A stretch of DNA of 7,764 nucleotides from Rhodobiaceae bacterium (GTDB lineage: Bacteria; Pseudomonadota; Alphaproteobacteria; Parvibaculales; Parvibaculaceae): NCBI GenBank assembly GCA_002746275.1, contig NVWR01000004.1, positions 182,149-189,912 on the forward strand, given 5' to 3'. The notes under the pieces were generated by a model. It saw only the letters and a list, made by a program, of their open reading frames with translations, was not told the DNA's origin and did not search any database. A program made the position numbers and the translations under genes. Shown here piece by piece: positions 1-7,233 of this stretch (position 1 is its first letter; every line of letters begins with the position of its first letter).

Positions 1-174
1 GGCATTGCCCGGCGCTCCCCAAAACTAATCCCTGTCCTTCACGAGCAGATCGGGTTCGACATGGAAATGTGGCTGGCCTACCACGAAGACCTCAAATCCA
101 GTCTGCGGGTCCGGCTATTGTTCGACTATCTGGCGGAAAAGCTCATCACCTATGGACGAACGAACGTGCTGTAG
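1..174 (+). CDS. LysR-family transcriptional regulator, C-terminal end (5' part outside window)
   Basis: Reading frame 1 is open from the first base to a TAG at 172-174 and gives the last 57 residues of a protein whose start lies upstream of the window. The segment reads like the end of a LysR substrate-binding domain: an [14 protein letters not shown] block followed by an Arg-rich helix ([13 protein letters not shown]), the usual closing helix of the family in which an aromatic/His motif precedes 'R..l.dfl.e.l'. The DNA-binding helix-turn-helix is not in view. It is followed on the same strand by gcdH after 76 bases. LysR regulators are commonly found beside gcdH in proteobacteria (GcdR-like), so control of the neighbouring gene by a glutarate- or acyl-CoA-type signal is a reasonable inference, not something the sequence shows. 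Family assignment is fairly secure; the effector is unknown. Confidence 0.75.
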   Translation, partial: GIARRSPKLIPVLHEQIGFDMEMWLAYHEDLKSSLRVRLLFDYLAEKLITYGRTNVL

Positions 175-238
175 GGGAAATCACGCCATAGGCGGCAGCG
201 GTTCCAGGTGCTATATCACCGCAACCAATCCTTCTTCT

Positions 239-244
239 GGAGAG
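239..244 (+). promoter_or_regulatory. Ribosome binding site deciding the gcdH start
   Basis: GGAGAG lies six bases before the ATG at 251. The alternative in-frame ATG at 152 overlaps the end of the LysR gene and would add 33 residues that do not resemble acyl-CoA dehydrogenase sequence, so the 251 start is preferred. Confidence 0.65.
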
Positions 245-250
245 AGCCCC

Positions 251-1471
251 ATGTCACAGGCTGCCCCGACTGACGCCAAACCCGTCGCCAATCCGAAAAT
301 GCCCCCGTTCAACTGGGAAGATCCGCTGGGCCTGGACGACATGCTGACGGAAGAAGAACGGCTGGTGCGCGATGCGTCACGCGCCTACGCGCAAGACCGG
401 CTGATGCCCCGCATCATTGAGGCGAACCGCCACGAGACCTTTGATCGGACCATCATGAATGAGTTCGGCGAACAGGGCATGCTGGGCAGCACGATCCCCG
501 AAAAATACGGCTGTGCAGGGCTCAACTATGTCAGCTACGGGTTGGTTGCCCGCGAAGTGGAACGGGTAGACAGCGGATACCGCTCGGCAATGAGCGTGCA
601 GTCCAGCCTAGTGATGCACCCGATCTACGCCTATGGCAGCGAAGAGCAGCGGATGAAATATCTGCCGAAACTGGCGACCGGCGAATGGGTTGGGTGTTTT
701 GGTTTGACCGAGCCGGACCACGGCTCTGACCCCGGCTCCATGATTACACGCGCCAAGACGGTTGACGGCGGTTACTCGCTTTCCGGTGCCAAGATGTGGA
801 TCACCAACGCGCCCATCGCGGACCTTGCCATTGTGTGGGCAAAGACCGACGACGATGTTATTCGCGGCTTCATCGTGGAGCGCGATTTCAAAGGATTCGA
901 GACCCCGAAGATCGAAGGCAAGATGTCACTCCGCGCGTCGATCACCGGATCGATCTCGCTGGATGAGGTTTTTGTGCCCGAAGAAAACCTGCTGCCCAAC
1001 GTGCGCGGGCTCGCCGGGCCGTTTGGCTGCCTCAACCGGGCGCGCTACGGCATTGCCTGGGGTGTCTTGGGGGCGGCTGAATTTTGCTGGCATGCAGCGC
1101 GCACTTATACGCTGGAACGCAAACAGTTTGGTCGTCCGCTCGCTGCTAACCAGTTGATTCAGAAGAAGCTCGCCGACATGCAGACCGAGATCACTCTGGG
1201 CCTGCATTCCTGCCTGCAGCTGGGCCGGTTGTTTGATGCCAATCATGCTGCCCCTGAGGCGATTTCTCTGATGAAGCGGAACAATTGCGGCAAGGCGCTC
1301 GACATTGCCCGGGTAGCCCGCGACATGCACGGCGGCAACGGTATTTCCGACGAGTATCACGTGATCCGCCACATGATGAACCTGGAGACGGTCAACACTT
1401 ATGAGGGCACGCATGATGTGCATGCTCTCATTCTGGGCCGGGCGCAGACGGGCATTCAGGCGTTCTTTTAA
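251..1471 (+). CDS. gcdH: Glutaryl-CoA dehydrogenase
   Basis: FAD-dependent acyl-CoA dehydrogenase of 406 residues, close to the usual length. It oxidises and decarboxylates glutaryl-CoA to crotonyl-CoA in lysine, hydroxylysine, tryptophan and glutarate breakdown, passing electrons to electron-transfer flavoprotein. The fold order is normal: N-terminal helical domain (about 35-145), middle beta domain with the flavin/substrate motif [14 protein letters not shown] (151-164), and C-terminal helical domain with RKQFGRPL (290-297). Glutaryl-CoA specificity is supported by the [21 protein letters not shown] segment, whose Arg111 matches the substrate-carboxylate-binding Arg of the human enzyme, and by [17 protein letters not shown], where Glu385 is the catalytic base. 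The start at 251 is chosen for its Shine-Dalgarno sequence. The upstream LysR gene is probably its regulator. The downstream neighbour is an unrelated AT-rich gene, not a further catabolic enzyme. No missing catalytic residue or frameshift was seen. Confidence 0.95.
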   Translation: MSQAAPTDAKPVANPKMPPFNWEDPLGLDDMLTEEERLVRDASRAYAQDRLMPRIIEANRHETFDRTIMNEFGEQGMLGSTIPEKYGCAGLNYVSYGLVAREVERVDSGYRSAMSVQSSLVMHPIYAYGSEEQRMKYLPKLATGEWVGCFGLTEPDHGSDPGSMITRAKTVDGGYSLSGAKMWITNAPIADLAIVWAKTDDDVIRGFIVERDFKGFETPKIEGKMSLRASITGSISLDEVFVPEENLLPNVRGLAGPFGCLNRARYGIAWGVLGAAEFCWHAARTYTLERKQFGRPLAANQLIQKKLADMQTEITLGLHSCLQLGRLFDANHAAPEAISLMKRNNCGKALDIARVARDMHGGNGISDEYHVIRHMMNLETVNTYEGTHDVHALILGRAQTGIQAFF

Positions 1472-1484
1472 AACCAATTGGTTT
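1471..1484. repeat. 14-base perfect palindrome at the gcdH stop codon
   Basis: AAACCAATTGGTTT is exactly self-complementary. It begins on the last base of the gcdH stop codon and ends 20 bases before the start of the next gene. It has no loop and no T-tract, so it is a poor intrinsic terminator. It could be a protein-binding operator, or simply mark the left edge of the AT-rich segment. Function unknown. Confidence 0.45.
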
Positions 1485-1504
1485 CGGCATCGGGACATTG
1501 AGAG

Positions 1505-2596
1505 ATGGCCACTGAATGGCAGGTAGTTGCAGTACTCGCGAACCTTGCGCTTTCGAAGACTGTCGGCTGCTCAGCAATCGCTCTAGTGCCGCAGAGTGAT
1601 CCTAGGGTCCAAGCAGAATGCAAACTCCATCCAAAGCTAAGCGAGTTCCTGTCTAAATTCACCGACGAGTTTGGAGAAAAAATCTCGCCACCGGTCGTTA
1701 TTATCTCAGAGCAGTTACACAATGGAAAAATTAGCTCGGAGGCCATCGCTGGCTTCCGGGATGCGATCGCTCTATCAGTCATTCCACGTAGTCGATCACG
1801 TCAACTACTAGGCTCGCCGGCACTTTGTCCAAGCTATTCAGATGCTTTTGCGATCTACCCTTGGTCTCTCGATTTTGAGTTCAAGGGGTTGGTCACAAAT
1901 ACTCCGGCAGTTCTCAGACCACACGGTGTGGAGCCATTTCAGGGCCAAAGTGCTCCTGCATTGGGGCCCAATTCTGTAACTGACTCCAACATCGATACAC
2001 CGCTCCGCGACACACTTCTTGACCGGTGGCAAACACGGTTTTTGCACAATAACCCACAGTGGGAAGACTTGGCTCTTTTCAGATCTTTGAACATGGCAAA
2101 TCAAGCGTGCTTGATGCCAGCCGGACCTGAGATGACAACCTATGACGTGGGACGGTCGATTGCTCTTTGGGTCAGTGCCTTTGAGATACTTGCGCACCCA
2201 GGGGCAAACGGAAAATCAAACAAGAATGTCGTCTGCGAACTTCTGGGACGAACACCTTGGTTGACAAATTCTCGCGAGAGCAAACCCAAAACTGAGCGTG
2301 CGTGCGAAATCTATAAAAGGATAGACAATGCTCGCAATAAATTTTTGCATGGAAACGAAATCACCGACGAGACTCTCAGTTTTCGCGGCACGGACCATAA
2401 CTTGTTCCGATTGGCGGCACCTCTCTATCGCATGGCATTGACCAGTTTTCTCTCACTCCAGTTTCAGGCCCCCGCCCCATCAAAAGACGATACAACGGCT
2501 CTTGGCATAGAGATGTCAGATTCAGTGGAATTTAAGAGCAATCAAAAAATCTACGAGAAGGCACTGTTCCCCGACCCGGACAACGGATCGCCTTAA
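1505..2596 (+). CDS. Uncharacterised protein with a C-terminal HEPN-like domain
   Basis: Not a protein I recognise as a named family. It has 363 residues and shows no signal peptide or membrane segment, so it is probably cytoplasmic. The N-terminal half (1-190) has no motif I can name. Residues about 212-315 look like a HEPN-type helical bundle: a helix with LWVSAFEILAHPG (221-233), then NVVCELLG (241-248), then YKRIDNARNKFLHGNEI (270-286), whose R277-N-K-F-L-H282 fits the R-x4-6-H HEPN motif with the common Asn after Arg. In many HEPN proteins this Arg/His pair makes an RNase active site, often in defence or toxin systems; others are inactive, so RNase activity here is only a hypothesis. Composition is AT-richer than the neighbours (26/60, 30/60 and 28/60 G+C in sampled lines), with codons such as CTA and TTA, suggesting horizontal acquisition. 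The start has only a weak GGGA at 1492-1495, and an in-frame TGA just upstream rules out an earlier start. Its stop overlaps the next gene by one base. Confidence 0.7.
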   Translation: MATEWQVVAVLANLALSKTVGCSAIALVPQSDPRVQAECKLHPKLSEFLSKFTDEFGEKISPPVVIISEQLHNGKISSEAIAGFRDAIALSVIPRSRSRQLLGSPALCPSYSDAFAIYPWSLDFEFKGLVTNTPAVLRPHGVEPFQGQSAPALGPNSVTDSNIDTPLRDTLLDRWQTRFLHNNPQWEDLALFRSLNMANQACLMPAGPEMTTYDVGRSIALWVSAFEILAHPGANGKSNKNVVCELLGRTPWLTNSRESKPKTERACEIYKRIDNARNKFLHGNEITDETLSFRGTDHNLFRLAAPLYRMALTSFLSLQFQAPAPSKDDTTALGIEMSDSVEFKSNQKIYEKALFPDPDNGSP

Positions 2597-3339
2597 TGAG
2601 TAAAACAAGCAATGGCAACCAACATAAAACTCCATTGACGATCAGCCGGCACAAGGGCCACGATGCCCTTGTGGGCGCTCACGATATTGCTGTGGTGATC
2701 GACGTCATCCGTGCCTTCACCTTTGCCAAGACGGCCTTTGACAGCGGGACGGAGAAAATCCTGCTGGCAGAGACGGTCGAAGCCGCCCGCTCCCTGGCTG
2801 ACGCTCACCCAAGTGCTGTTCTGGCGGGCGAGATCGACGCGCTTCCAATCCCCGGCTTTGATGTAGGCAATTCCCCCAGTCAGATCGCCGCGCGAGGACA
2901 CAATAAGGGGCTGGACGGTGGCACGATTGTTCACCGGACGACCAATGGCACCCGCATGGCAATTGCAGCGCTTGCCCACTCTCCCCTTGTTTTTGTCACC
3001 GGCCTTAGCAATGTGCAGGCGACTGCTGCCCGCATTCGTGCGCTCCATGAAAACGGAGCGACCCGGCTGCTGCTGGTTGCAACCCACCCGACAGGTGATG
3101 AAGATGTTGCCTGCGGCGACCATCTGCTCCACCTGCTGGGTCTTCCCGGCGGCGTAACCGAGACCGAGGCTTTGGACCGCACCAGAAATGCCGATGCCGC
3201 GGCCAAATTTCTAGACCCGGAGCAACCCACCTTTCCGACAGACGACATGGCCCACGTGTTGCGGTTCGACCCCCCTGTTTTTGTCATGGGTGTCGAGGCC
3301 GAAAACAGCGTGCCGGTGGTGAGAAAACTATCCCTCTGA
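2596..3339 (+). CDS. comB: ComB-family protein (2-phosphosulfolactate phosphatase family)
   Basis: A 247-residue protein with the full set of ComB family blocks: VVIDVIRAFTFAKTAFDSG (33-51), LAGEIDALPIPGFDVGNSP (76-94), the TTNGTR loop (115-120), TGLSNVQATA (135-144) and GDEDVACGDHL (167-177), rich in the acidic residues expected to hold Mg2+. In methanogens ComB removes phosphate from (2R)-phosphosulfolactate in coenzyme M synthesis. Many bacteria without coenzyme M carry homologues whose true substrate is unknown, so the family is secure but the reaction is not. The start codon overlaps the preceding stop (TAATG) and has only a weak GGA at 2585-2587, so translation may be coupled to the HEPN-like gene. 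The first 15 codons or so are AT-rich (15/40 G+C at 2601-2640) and then the gene becomes GC-rich (36/60 at 2641-2700), as if its 5' end were joined to foreign DNA. The gene looks intact. Confidence 0.85.
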   Translation: MSKTSNGNQHKTPLTISRHKGHDALVGAHDIAVVIDVIRAFTFAKTAFDSGTEKILLAETVEAARSLADAHPSAVLAGEIDALPIPGFDVGNSPSQIAARGHNKGLDGGTIVHRTTNGTRMAIAALAHSPLVFVTGLSNVQATAARIRALHENGATRLLLVATHPTGDEDVACGDHLLHLLGLPGGVTETEALDRTRNADAAAKFLDPEQPTFPTDDMAHVLRFDPPVFVMGVEAENSVPVVRKLSL

Positions 3340-3383
3340 CTGTTGTCTCTCCCCTCCCGGGTCTACACTTTCAAAACGACTCA

Positions 3384-3432
3384 GGCGCGCGCCCAAACAT
3401 TGGAGAAATTCCAACCGTTTTGGGTACGCGCC
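3384..3432. other. Nested imperfect inverted repeat (hairpin) between comB and the ABC operon
   Basis: The outer arms GGCGCG (3384-3389) and CGCGCC (3427-3432) pair. After a two-by-two internal loop, CCCAAA (3392-3397) pairs with TTTGGG (3419-3424). Inside these, TTGGA (3400-3404) pairs with TCCAA (3410-3414) around a five-base GAAAT loop. That makes 17 paired bases in 49. No T-run follows, so it is not a classical intrinsic terminator. It lies 45 bases after the comB stop and 67 bases before the ABC start, so it could be a comB mRNA 3' end, a leader structure of the ABC operon, or an operator. GGCGCGCGCC (3384-3393) is also a palindrome on its own and could compete with the long fold. Confidence 0.5.
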
Positions 3433-3499
3433 ATTTGCGTCTGGCCCCAGTGTCGTTTGGGGAGGAAAGCCCGGCGCACCAACCCAAAGGCTCTCGTGA

Positions 3500-5356
3500 A
3501 TGGCGACCCGTCCTGCGCCGTCGAACCCGCTTTGGCGGCTTGTGCCCCTGATTAAGCCCCATGCGCGCAAATTCTGGGGTGGTATGGGTCTCATCATCAA
3601 TGGCCGCTTTCTTGAGGCGGGCATGCCTTTGCTGCTGGGGATCGCGATTGACGGGCTCAACGCGGGGAATGCCAATTTGGGGTGGCCAGCTCTTGGTATT
3701 CTGGCCCTTATGGTCGCCCGCTACCTGTCTTTCTCGTTCGGACGTCGCTTTGTGCGCCAGGTCGGCGCAGCTGTTGCCTATGATTTGCGACAGAAACTCT
3801 ACTGGCATCTGGAGCTTCAAGGGCCCCGGTTTTTTGCCAAATACTCCACGGGAGACCTGATGGCGCGGGCCATCAATGATCTGCAGCTTATCCGCATGGT
3901 GATTGGCATGGGATCACGGCTGATCCTGGTGCTTGGTGCCTCGGGCATCATTGCCTTTACCGTGATGTTGTTCCTGTCGGCGAAACTCGCCCTGATGCTG
4001 CTGCCTTTGCTGCCATTCATTGGGTTCTTCGGCTGGCTCATTGCGCGCAGAATTTTCGCCCAATCAACACTGGTTCAGGAAGGCTTCTCTGAACTCTCCG
4101 CGATGGTGCAGGAAAACCTGAACGGCATCCGCACGATCCAGACCCATTCTCAGGAGGCCCACGAGATCGGTCGGCTGGAAGAAAAAAGCAACGACTATGC
4201 GGGCAAGTTCCAGCGCTTGATGTTTTTCAATTCCGCCCTCACCTCCACCATGCTTGTGATGACCGGCGCTGCCACCCTCATCATTGTTGGGTTTGGCGGC
4301 TCCCTGGTCATGGCGGGGGAGATCACTATCGGCACTTTCACCGCCTTCATTTTCTATCTCGCCATGATGTTGTCCCCGGTGAAGGAAGCAGGCGTCATGG
4401 TGACGCTTTTCCAGAGAGCCGCATCTGCCTCCCAACGCATCTATGCGATCTTGGACCATGAGCCCGAAATCCGGGACGCAGAGGATGCAGCCCCGCTTGA
4501 CGGCGTCGGCGGCACCATCACCGTCCGCAATCTGTCCTACCTCCACCCTGACCAAGTGACCGGGGCGGACGCCGATGGCAAGGCGCGTGCCCACTGGCCA
4601 GCCCTGGATGATATCTCGCTTACCATCGAGCGGGGACAGACCGTCGCCATTTTGGGCCGGGTGGGATCGGGCAAGTCCACCTTGCTGCGGCTTCTGGTCC
4701 GGCTGCTGGATCCCCCGCCCGGCACGATCTACCTCGACGGACAGGACGTTCGCATGCTGCCGCTGGCGCAAGTCCGCCAGGAAGTTGCCTTTGTGCCTCA
4801 GGACCCTTTCCTGTTTGCTGAGCAATTGGGGCAAAACATCACCTATGACAATCCTGATCGTCCGGTTGAAGATGTCTGGGATGCCGCCGAAACGGCTGAC
4901 CTGGGTGAAACCATCGGTACGTTTCCCGCTCAACTTGAAACCCATGTGGGCGAACGTGGTGTGACCCTGTCGGGTGGTCAAAAACAACGCACCAGCCTTG
5001 CCCGGGGGTTGATACGCGGCTCACCGGTGCTGCTTCTTGATGACTGCTTTTCCGCCGTCGATACGGAGACTGAAGAACGTATTCTGACGCGCCTTCGCAC
5101 CTTGCGGAAAGGCATGACCACCATCCTCGTGTCCCACCGCGTTTCCACGGCGCAGCATGCCGACCGAATTTTCGTTTTAGACGAAGGGCGTATTCTTGAA
5201 GAGGGAAACCACGAAACACTCATGGCCAAAGGCGGTGCCTATGCGCAGCTTGCTCGCCTACAAAGTCGCCGTGACGCGCTTCAATCCACCCTGGACCAAC
5301 AGAATAGTCGTCCCGATGCTGGCGGGCCTTCAGCCCAAGAAGGAGATCGCGCATGA
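3500..5356 (+). CDS. Heterodimeric ABC exporter half, subunit with degenerate Walker B (MdlA/BmrC-like)
   Basis: A 618-residue half-transporter: six transmembrane segments (about 28-50, 62-80, 139-160, 162-182, 245-270, 277-298) followed by a nucleotide-binding domain from about 338. Visible motifs are Walker A GRVGSGKST (386-394), Q-loop FVPQDPFLF (Gln434), signature LSGGQKQR (490-497), Walker B VLLLDD (510-515), D-loop SAVD (518-521) and H-loop His546. Asp515 replaces the catalytic Glu, as in the MdlA, BmrC and TM287-type partner of heterodimeric exporters. The start is firm: the codon directly before ATG 3500 is a stop, with AAAGG at 3486-3490 as a weak ribosome site. The gene overlaps the next by four bases (ATGA). 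Residues about 351-366, between the A-loop region and the NBD core, form a hydrophilic insertion. The last 30 residues or so are polar and probably disordered. The protein acts in the inner membrane with its downstream partner. The substrate (drug, lipid or other) cannot be read from the sequence. Confidence 0.92.
   Translation: MATRPAPSNPLWRLVPLIKPHARKFWGGMGLIINGRFLEAGMPLLLGIAIDGLNAGNANLGWPALGILALMVARYLSFSFGRRFVRQVGAAVAYDLRQKLYWHLELQGPRFFAKYSTGDLMARAINDLQLIRMVIGMGSRLILVLGASGIIAFTVMLFLSAKLALMLLPLLPFIGFFGWLIARRIFAQSTLVQEGFSELSAMVQENLNGIRTIQTHSQEAHEIGRLEEKSNDYAGKFQRLMFFNSALTSTMLVMTGAATLIIVGFGGSLVMAGEITIGTFTAFIFYLAMMLSPVKEAGVMVTLFQRAASASQRIYAILDHEPEIRDAEDAAPLDGVGGTITVRNLSYLHPDQVTGADADGKARAHWPALDDISLTIERGQTVAILGRVGSGKSTLLRLLVRLLDPPPGTIYLDGQDVRMLPLAQVRQEVAFVPQDPFLFAEQLGQNITYDNPDRPVEDVWDAAETADLGETIGTFPAQLETHVGERGVTLSGGQKQRTSLARGLIRGSPVLLLDDCFSAVDTETEERILTRLRTLRKGMTTILVSHRVSTAQHADRIFVLDEGRILEEGNHETLMAKGGAYAQLARLQSRRDALQSTLDQQNSRPDAGGPSAQEGDRA
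5340..5345 (+). promoter_or_regulatory. Strong ribosome binding site of the second ABC gene
   Basis: AAGGAG lies inside the 3' end of the first ABC gene, seven bases before ATG 5353. It supports this start and equal production of both subunits despite the overlapping reading frames. Confidence 0.7.
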
Positions 5357-7230
5357 ATACCCAATCCGGCCAAGAGCGTGACTATTCCGTCTTTGACAAT
5401 GACATTGACGGCAAGCGGTTTGACCTGCAGCTCCTTCGCCGTCTTTTGAAATGGCTAGCGCCCTACCGGCGCCGCGCAACACTGGCTATTGCCTGCGTGC
5501 TTCTGGCGGCGACCGCAACGGTGCTGGCTCCCGTCATCGTCACTCGCGTGGTGATTGACGGCATGCTTCTCGCCGGTCCCGACAGTGTCGGCAGCATCAA
5601 TGCCCCAGATATGGGACAGCAGGATCTGGTCACCTGGATGTCGGAAAGTACCGGCCTCAACGCCTTGGTCGCTGCCTGCGCACTGTACGCCGTTTGGGTT
5701 CTGGTGGCAGGCCTGTTCAGCCACCTCTTTCGCATTCTCTTGGCGGGCTCGGTGCTGGCGGGATTGAAAGACCTGAGGCGCGATGTCTTTGCCCACCTAG
5801 AGCGGCTTCCTGCGACATTCTACGACCGTGTGGCGGTTGGCCGGGTGATGACCCGTGTCACCAATGACATTGAAACGCTGTTCGAACTGCTTTCCGGGTT
5901 TGGCGTTCTGATGGGTGAATTTGTGCCCTTCTTTGTCGCCATGACGATCATGCTTTCGATCAACCCGGAGCTAACAGCCAAGCTGTTGCTGCTCATGCCC
6001 ATTGCGGTGGTGGCGACGTACATCTTCCGCATGGCGAGCCGTAAGGTCTATCGCGACATTCGCTCCAGCCTGTCGCGCCTGAACGAGAACCTTCAGGAAA
6101 ACCTTTCGGGCATGGAAGTTGTGCAGCTCTATCAGCGCGAGGAGACAAATTTCCGGCGCTATGGCCAGATCAACGGGGAGAACCTGGCTCAAGAAAACCG
6201 GGCCGTTGTCATTGAAAGCCTCTATGGCCCGGCGATGGACAGTCTGATCTTTCTCGCCATGGCGACCATCATCTGGTTTGGCGGCGCGCAGGTGGTGGGT
6301 GCCGACGTGAGCTTGGGCAGCATCATTCTGTTTGCCAGCTTTACGGAAATGCTGTTCCGGCCCATCGTTGCCATGGGCGAGCAGTGGAATGTTGTCTTCC
6401 GTGCCATGGCGTCATGTGAACGCATTTTCCAGACGCTGGACTGGCACGAAGCTTTGACGGAGCCCGTCGATCCAAAGCCGCTGCCGGACGATCTCAAAGG
6501 TGAGGTCTCATTCAATCACCTCAATTTTGAATACCGACCTGGCCACGCCATCCTAAAAGATGTGAGCTTCACCATTCGGCCTGGGGAACGCATCGCCATT
6601 GTGGGGCCGACGGGCTCCGGCAAGACAACCTTGATCCGGTTGCTCTGTCGTTTTTACGATGTGCGCCCCGGGGAGATCTCAATTGACGGCGTCGATATTA
6701 TGGATGTCCGACCGTCCGATGTCCGACACAGAGTGGGCGTCGTGTTGCAGGACTTTCATATTTTCTCGGGCACGATTTACGACAATATCGCGCTGGGCGA
6801 TCCTAGTGTTTCCCGGGAAGACGCCATTCGTGCAGCCAAGACGGTGAACGCAGATGCTTTCATCCAACGTCTGCCGCAAGGGTATGACACGCCGCTTGTC
6901 GAACGAGGCCGCAACCTGAGCCACGGCCAACGGCAATTGTTGGCCTTCGCGCGGGTGCTGGCGGTTGACCCCGACATTCTGATCCTGGATGAAGCAACGG
7001 CGAGCGTTGATACCGAGACGGAGCTGGTGATCCAAGATGCTCTTCGGAAACTCACGCAAGGTCGCACTTCCATCATCATCGCGCACCGTCTGCAAACCAT
7101 ACGGGAGGCCAACCGTATTGTGGTTTTGGCTCACGGGGAGGTACGCGAAATAGGCTCACACGAAGAACTGATAGCGCATGGTGGGCTCTACGCAACGTTG
7201 TACGAATTACAGGTTCAGGAGACCGATTGA
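5353..7230 (+). CDS. Heterodimeric ABC exporter half, catalytic subunit (MdlB/BmrD-like)
   Basis: A 625-residue half-transporter and partner of the preceding gene, which it overlaps by four bases. Six transmembrane segments (about 42-66, 103-130, 183-203, 208-226, 293-313, 320-338) precede a nucleotide-binding domain from about 384. Motifs are aromatic A-loop FEY (Tyr394), Walker A GPTGSGKTT (418-426), Q-loop Gln466, signature LSHGQRQ (522-528), Walker B ILILDE with catalytic Glu547, D-loop SVD (551-553) and H-loop His578. The signature has His where the consensus has Gly. In heterodimeric exporters this altered signature faces the Asp-containing Walker B of the other subunit and forms the degenerate ATP site, while Glu547 works with the partner's intact LSGGQ. 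The loop between the first two membrane segments is long (about residues 72-102) and acidic/polar, likely periplasmic. Substrate unknown; multidrug- or lipid-type export is typical for the family. Confidence 0.92.
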   Translation: MNTQSGQERDYSVFDNDIDGKRFDLQLLRRLLKWLAPYRRRATLAIACVLLAATATVLAPVIVTRVVIDGMLLAGPDSVGSINAPDMGQQDLVTWMSESTGLNALVAACALYAVWVLVAGLFSHLFRILLAGSVLAGLKDLRRDVFAHLERLPATFYDRVAVGRVMTRVTNDIETLFELLSGFGVLMGEFVPFFVAMTIMLSINPELTAKLLLLMPIAVVATYIFRMASRKVYRDIRSSLSRLNENLQENLSGMEVVQLYQREETNFRRYGQINGENLAQENRAVVIESLYGPAMDSLIFLAMATIIWFGGAQVVGADVSLGSIILFASFTEMLFRPIVAMGEQWNVVFRAMASCERIFQTLDWHEALTEPVDPKPLPDDLKGEVSFNHLNFEYRPGHAILKDVSFTIRPGERIAIVGPTGSGKTTLIRLLCRFYDVRPGEISIDGVDIMDVRPSDVRHRVGVVLQDFHIFSGTIYDNIALGDPSVSREDAIRAAKTVNADAFIQRLPQGYDTPLVERGRNLSHGQRQLLAFARVLAVDPDILILDEATASVDTETELVIQDALRKLTQGRTSIIIAHRLQTIREANRIVVLAHGEVREIGSHEELIAHGGLYATLYELQVQETD

Positions 7231-7233
7231 GTT

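Noticed and set aside
207..220. GGTGCTATATCACC dyad between the LysR gene and gcdH, considered as a LysR operator
   Set aside because: Only four outer base pairs and a TATA core match, and no clear T-N11-A box stands out, so it is too weak to annotate.
926..1498. A 190-codon open frame on the minus strand under gcdH
   Set aside because: It is antisense to a clear glutaryl-CoA dehydrogenase with all motifs; no domain or ribosome site supports it.
1469..2638. Possible short direct repeats flanking the AT-rich island (TAAAAC at 1469-1474 and 2625-2630, each followed by a similar CATTG/AATTG)
   Set aside because: The exact match is only six bases in AT-rich DNA, so chance is likely; no transposase or integrase is present.
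2593..3132. A 179-codon open frame on the minus strand opposite comB
   Set aside because: It is a shadow of comB, whose conserved motifs lie in the plus frame.
3445..3462. CCCCA/TGGGG stem considered as a terminator
   Set aside because: Five base pairs with an eight-base loop and no following T-run; too weak as a stand-alone terminator.
4064..4987. A 307-codon open frame on the minus strand
   Set aside because: It lies wholly opposite the well-supported first ABC gene; its translation shows no domain and fits a shadow of GC-rich coding sequence.
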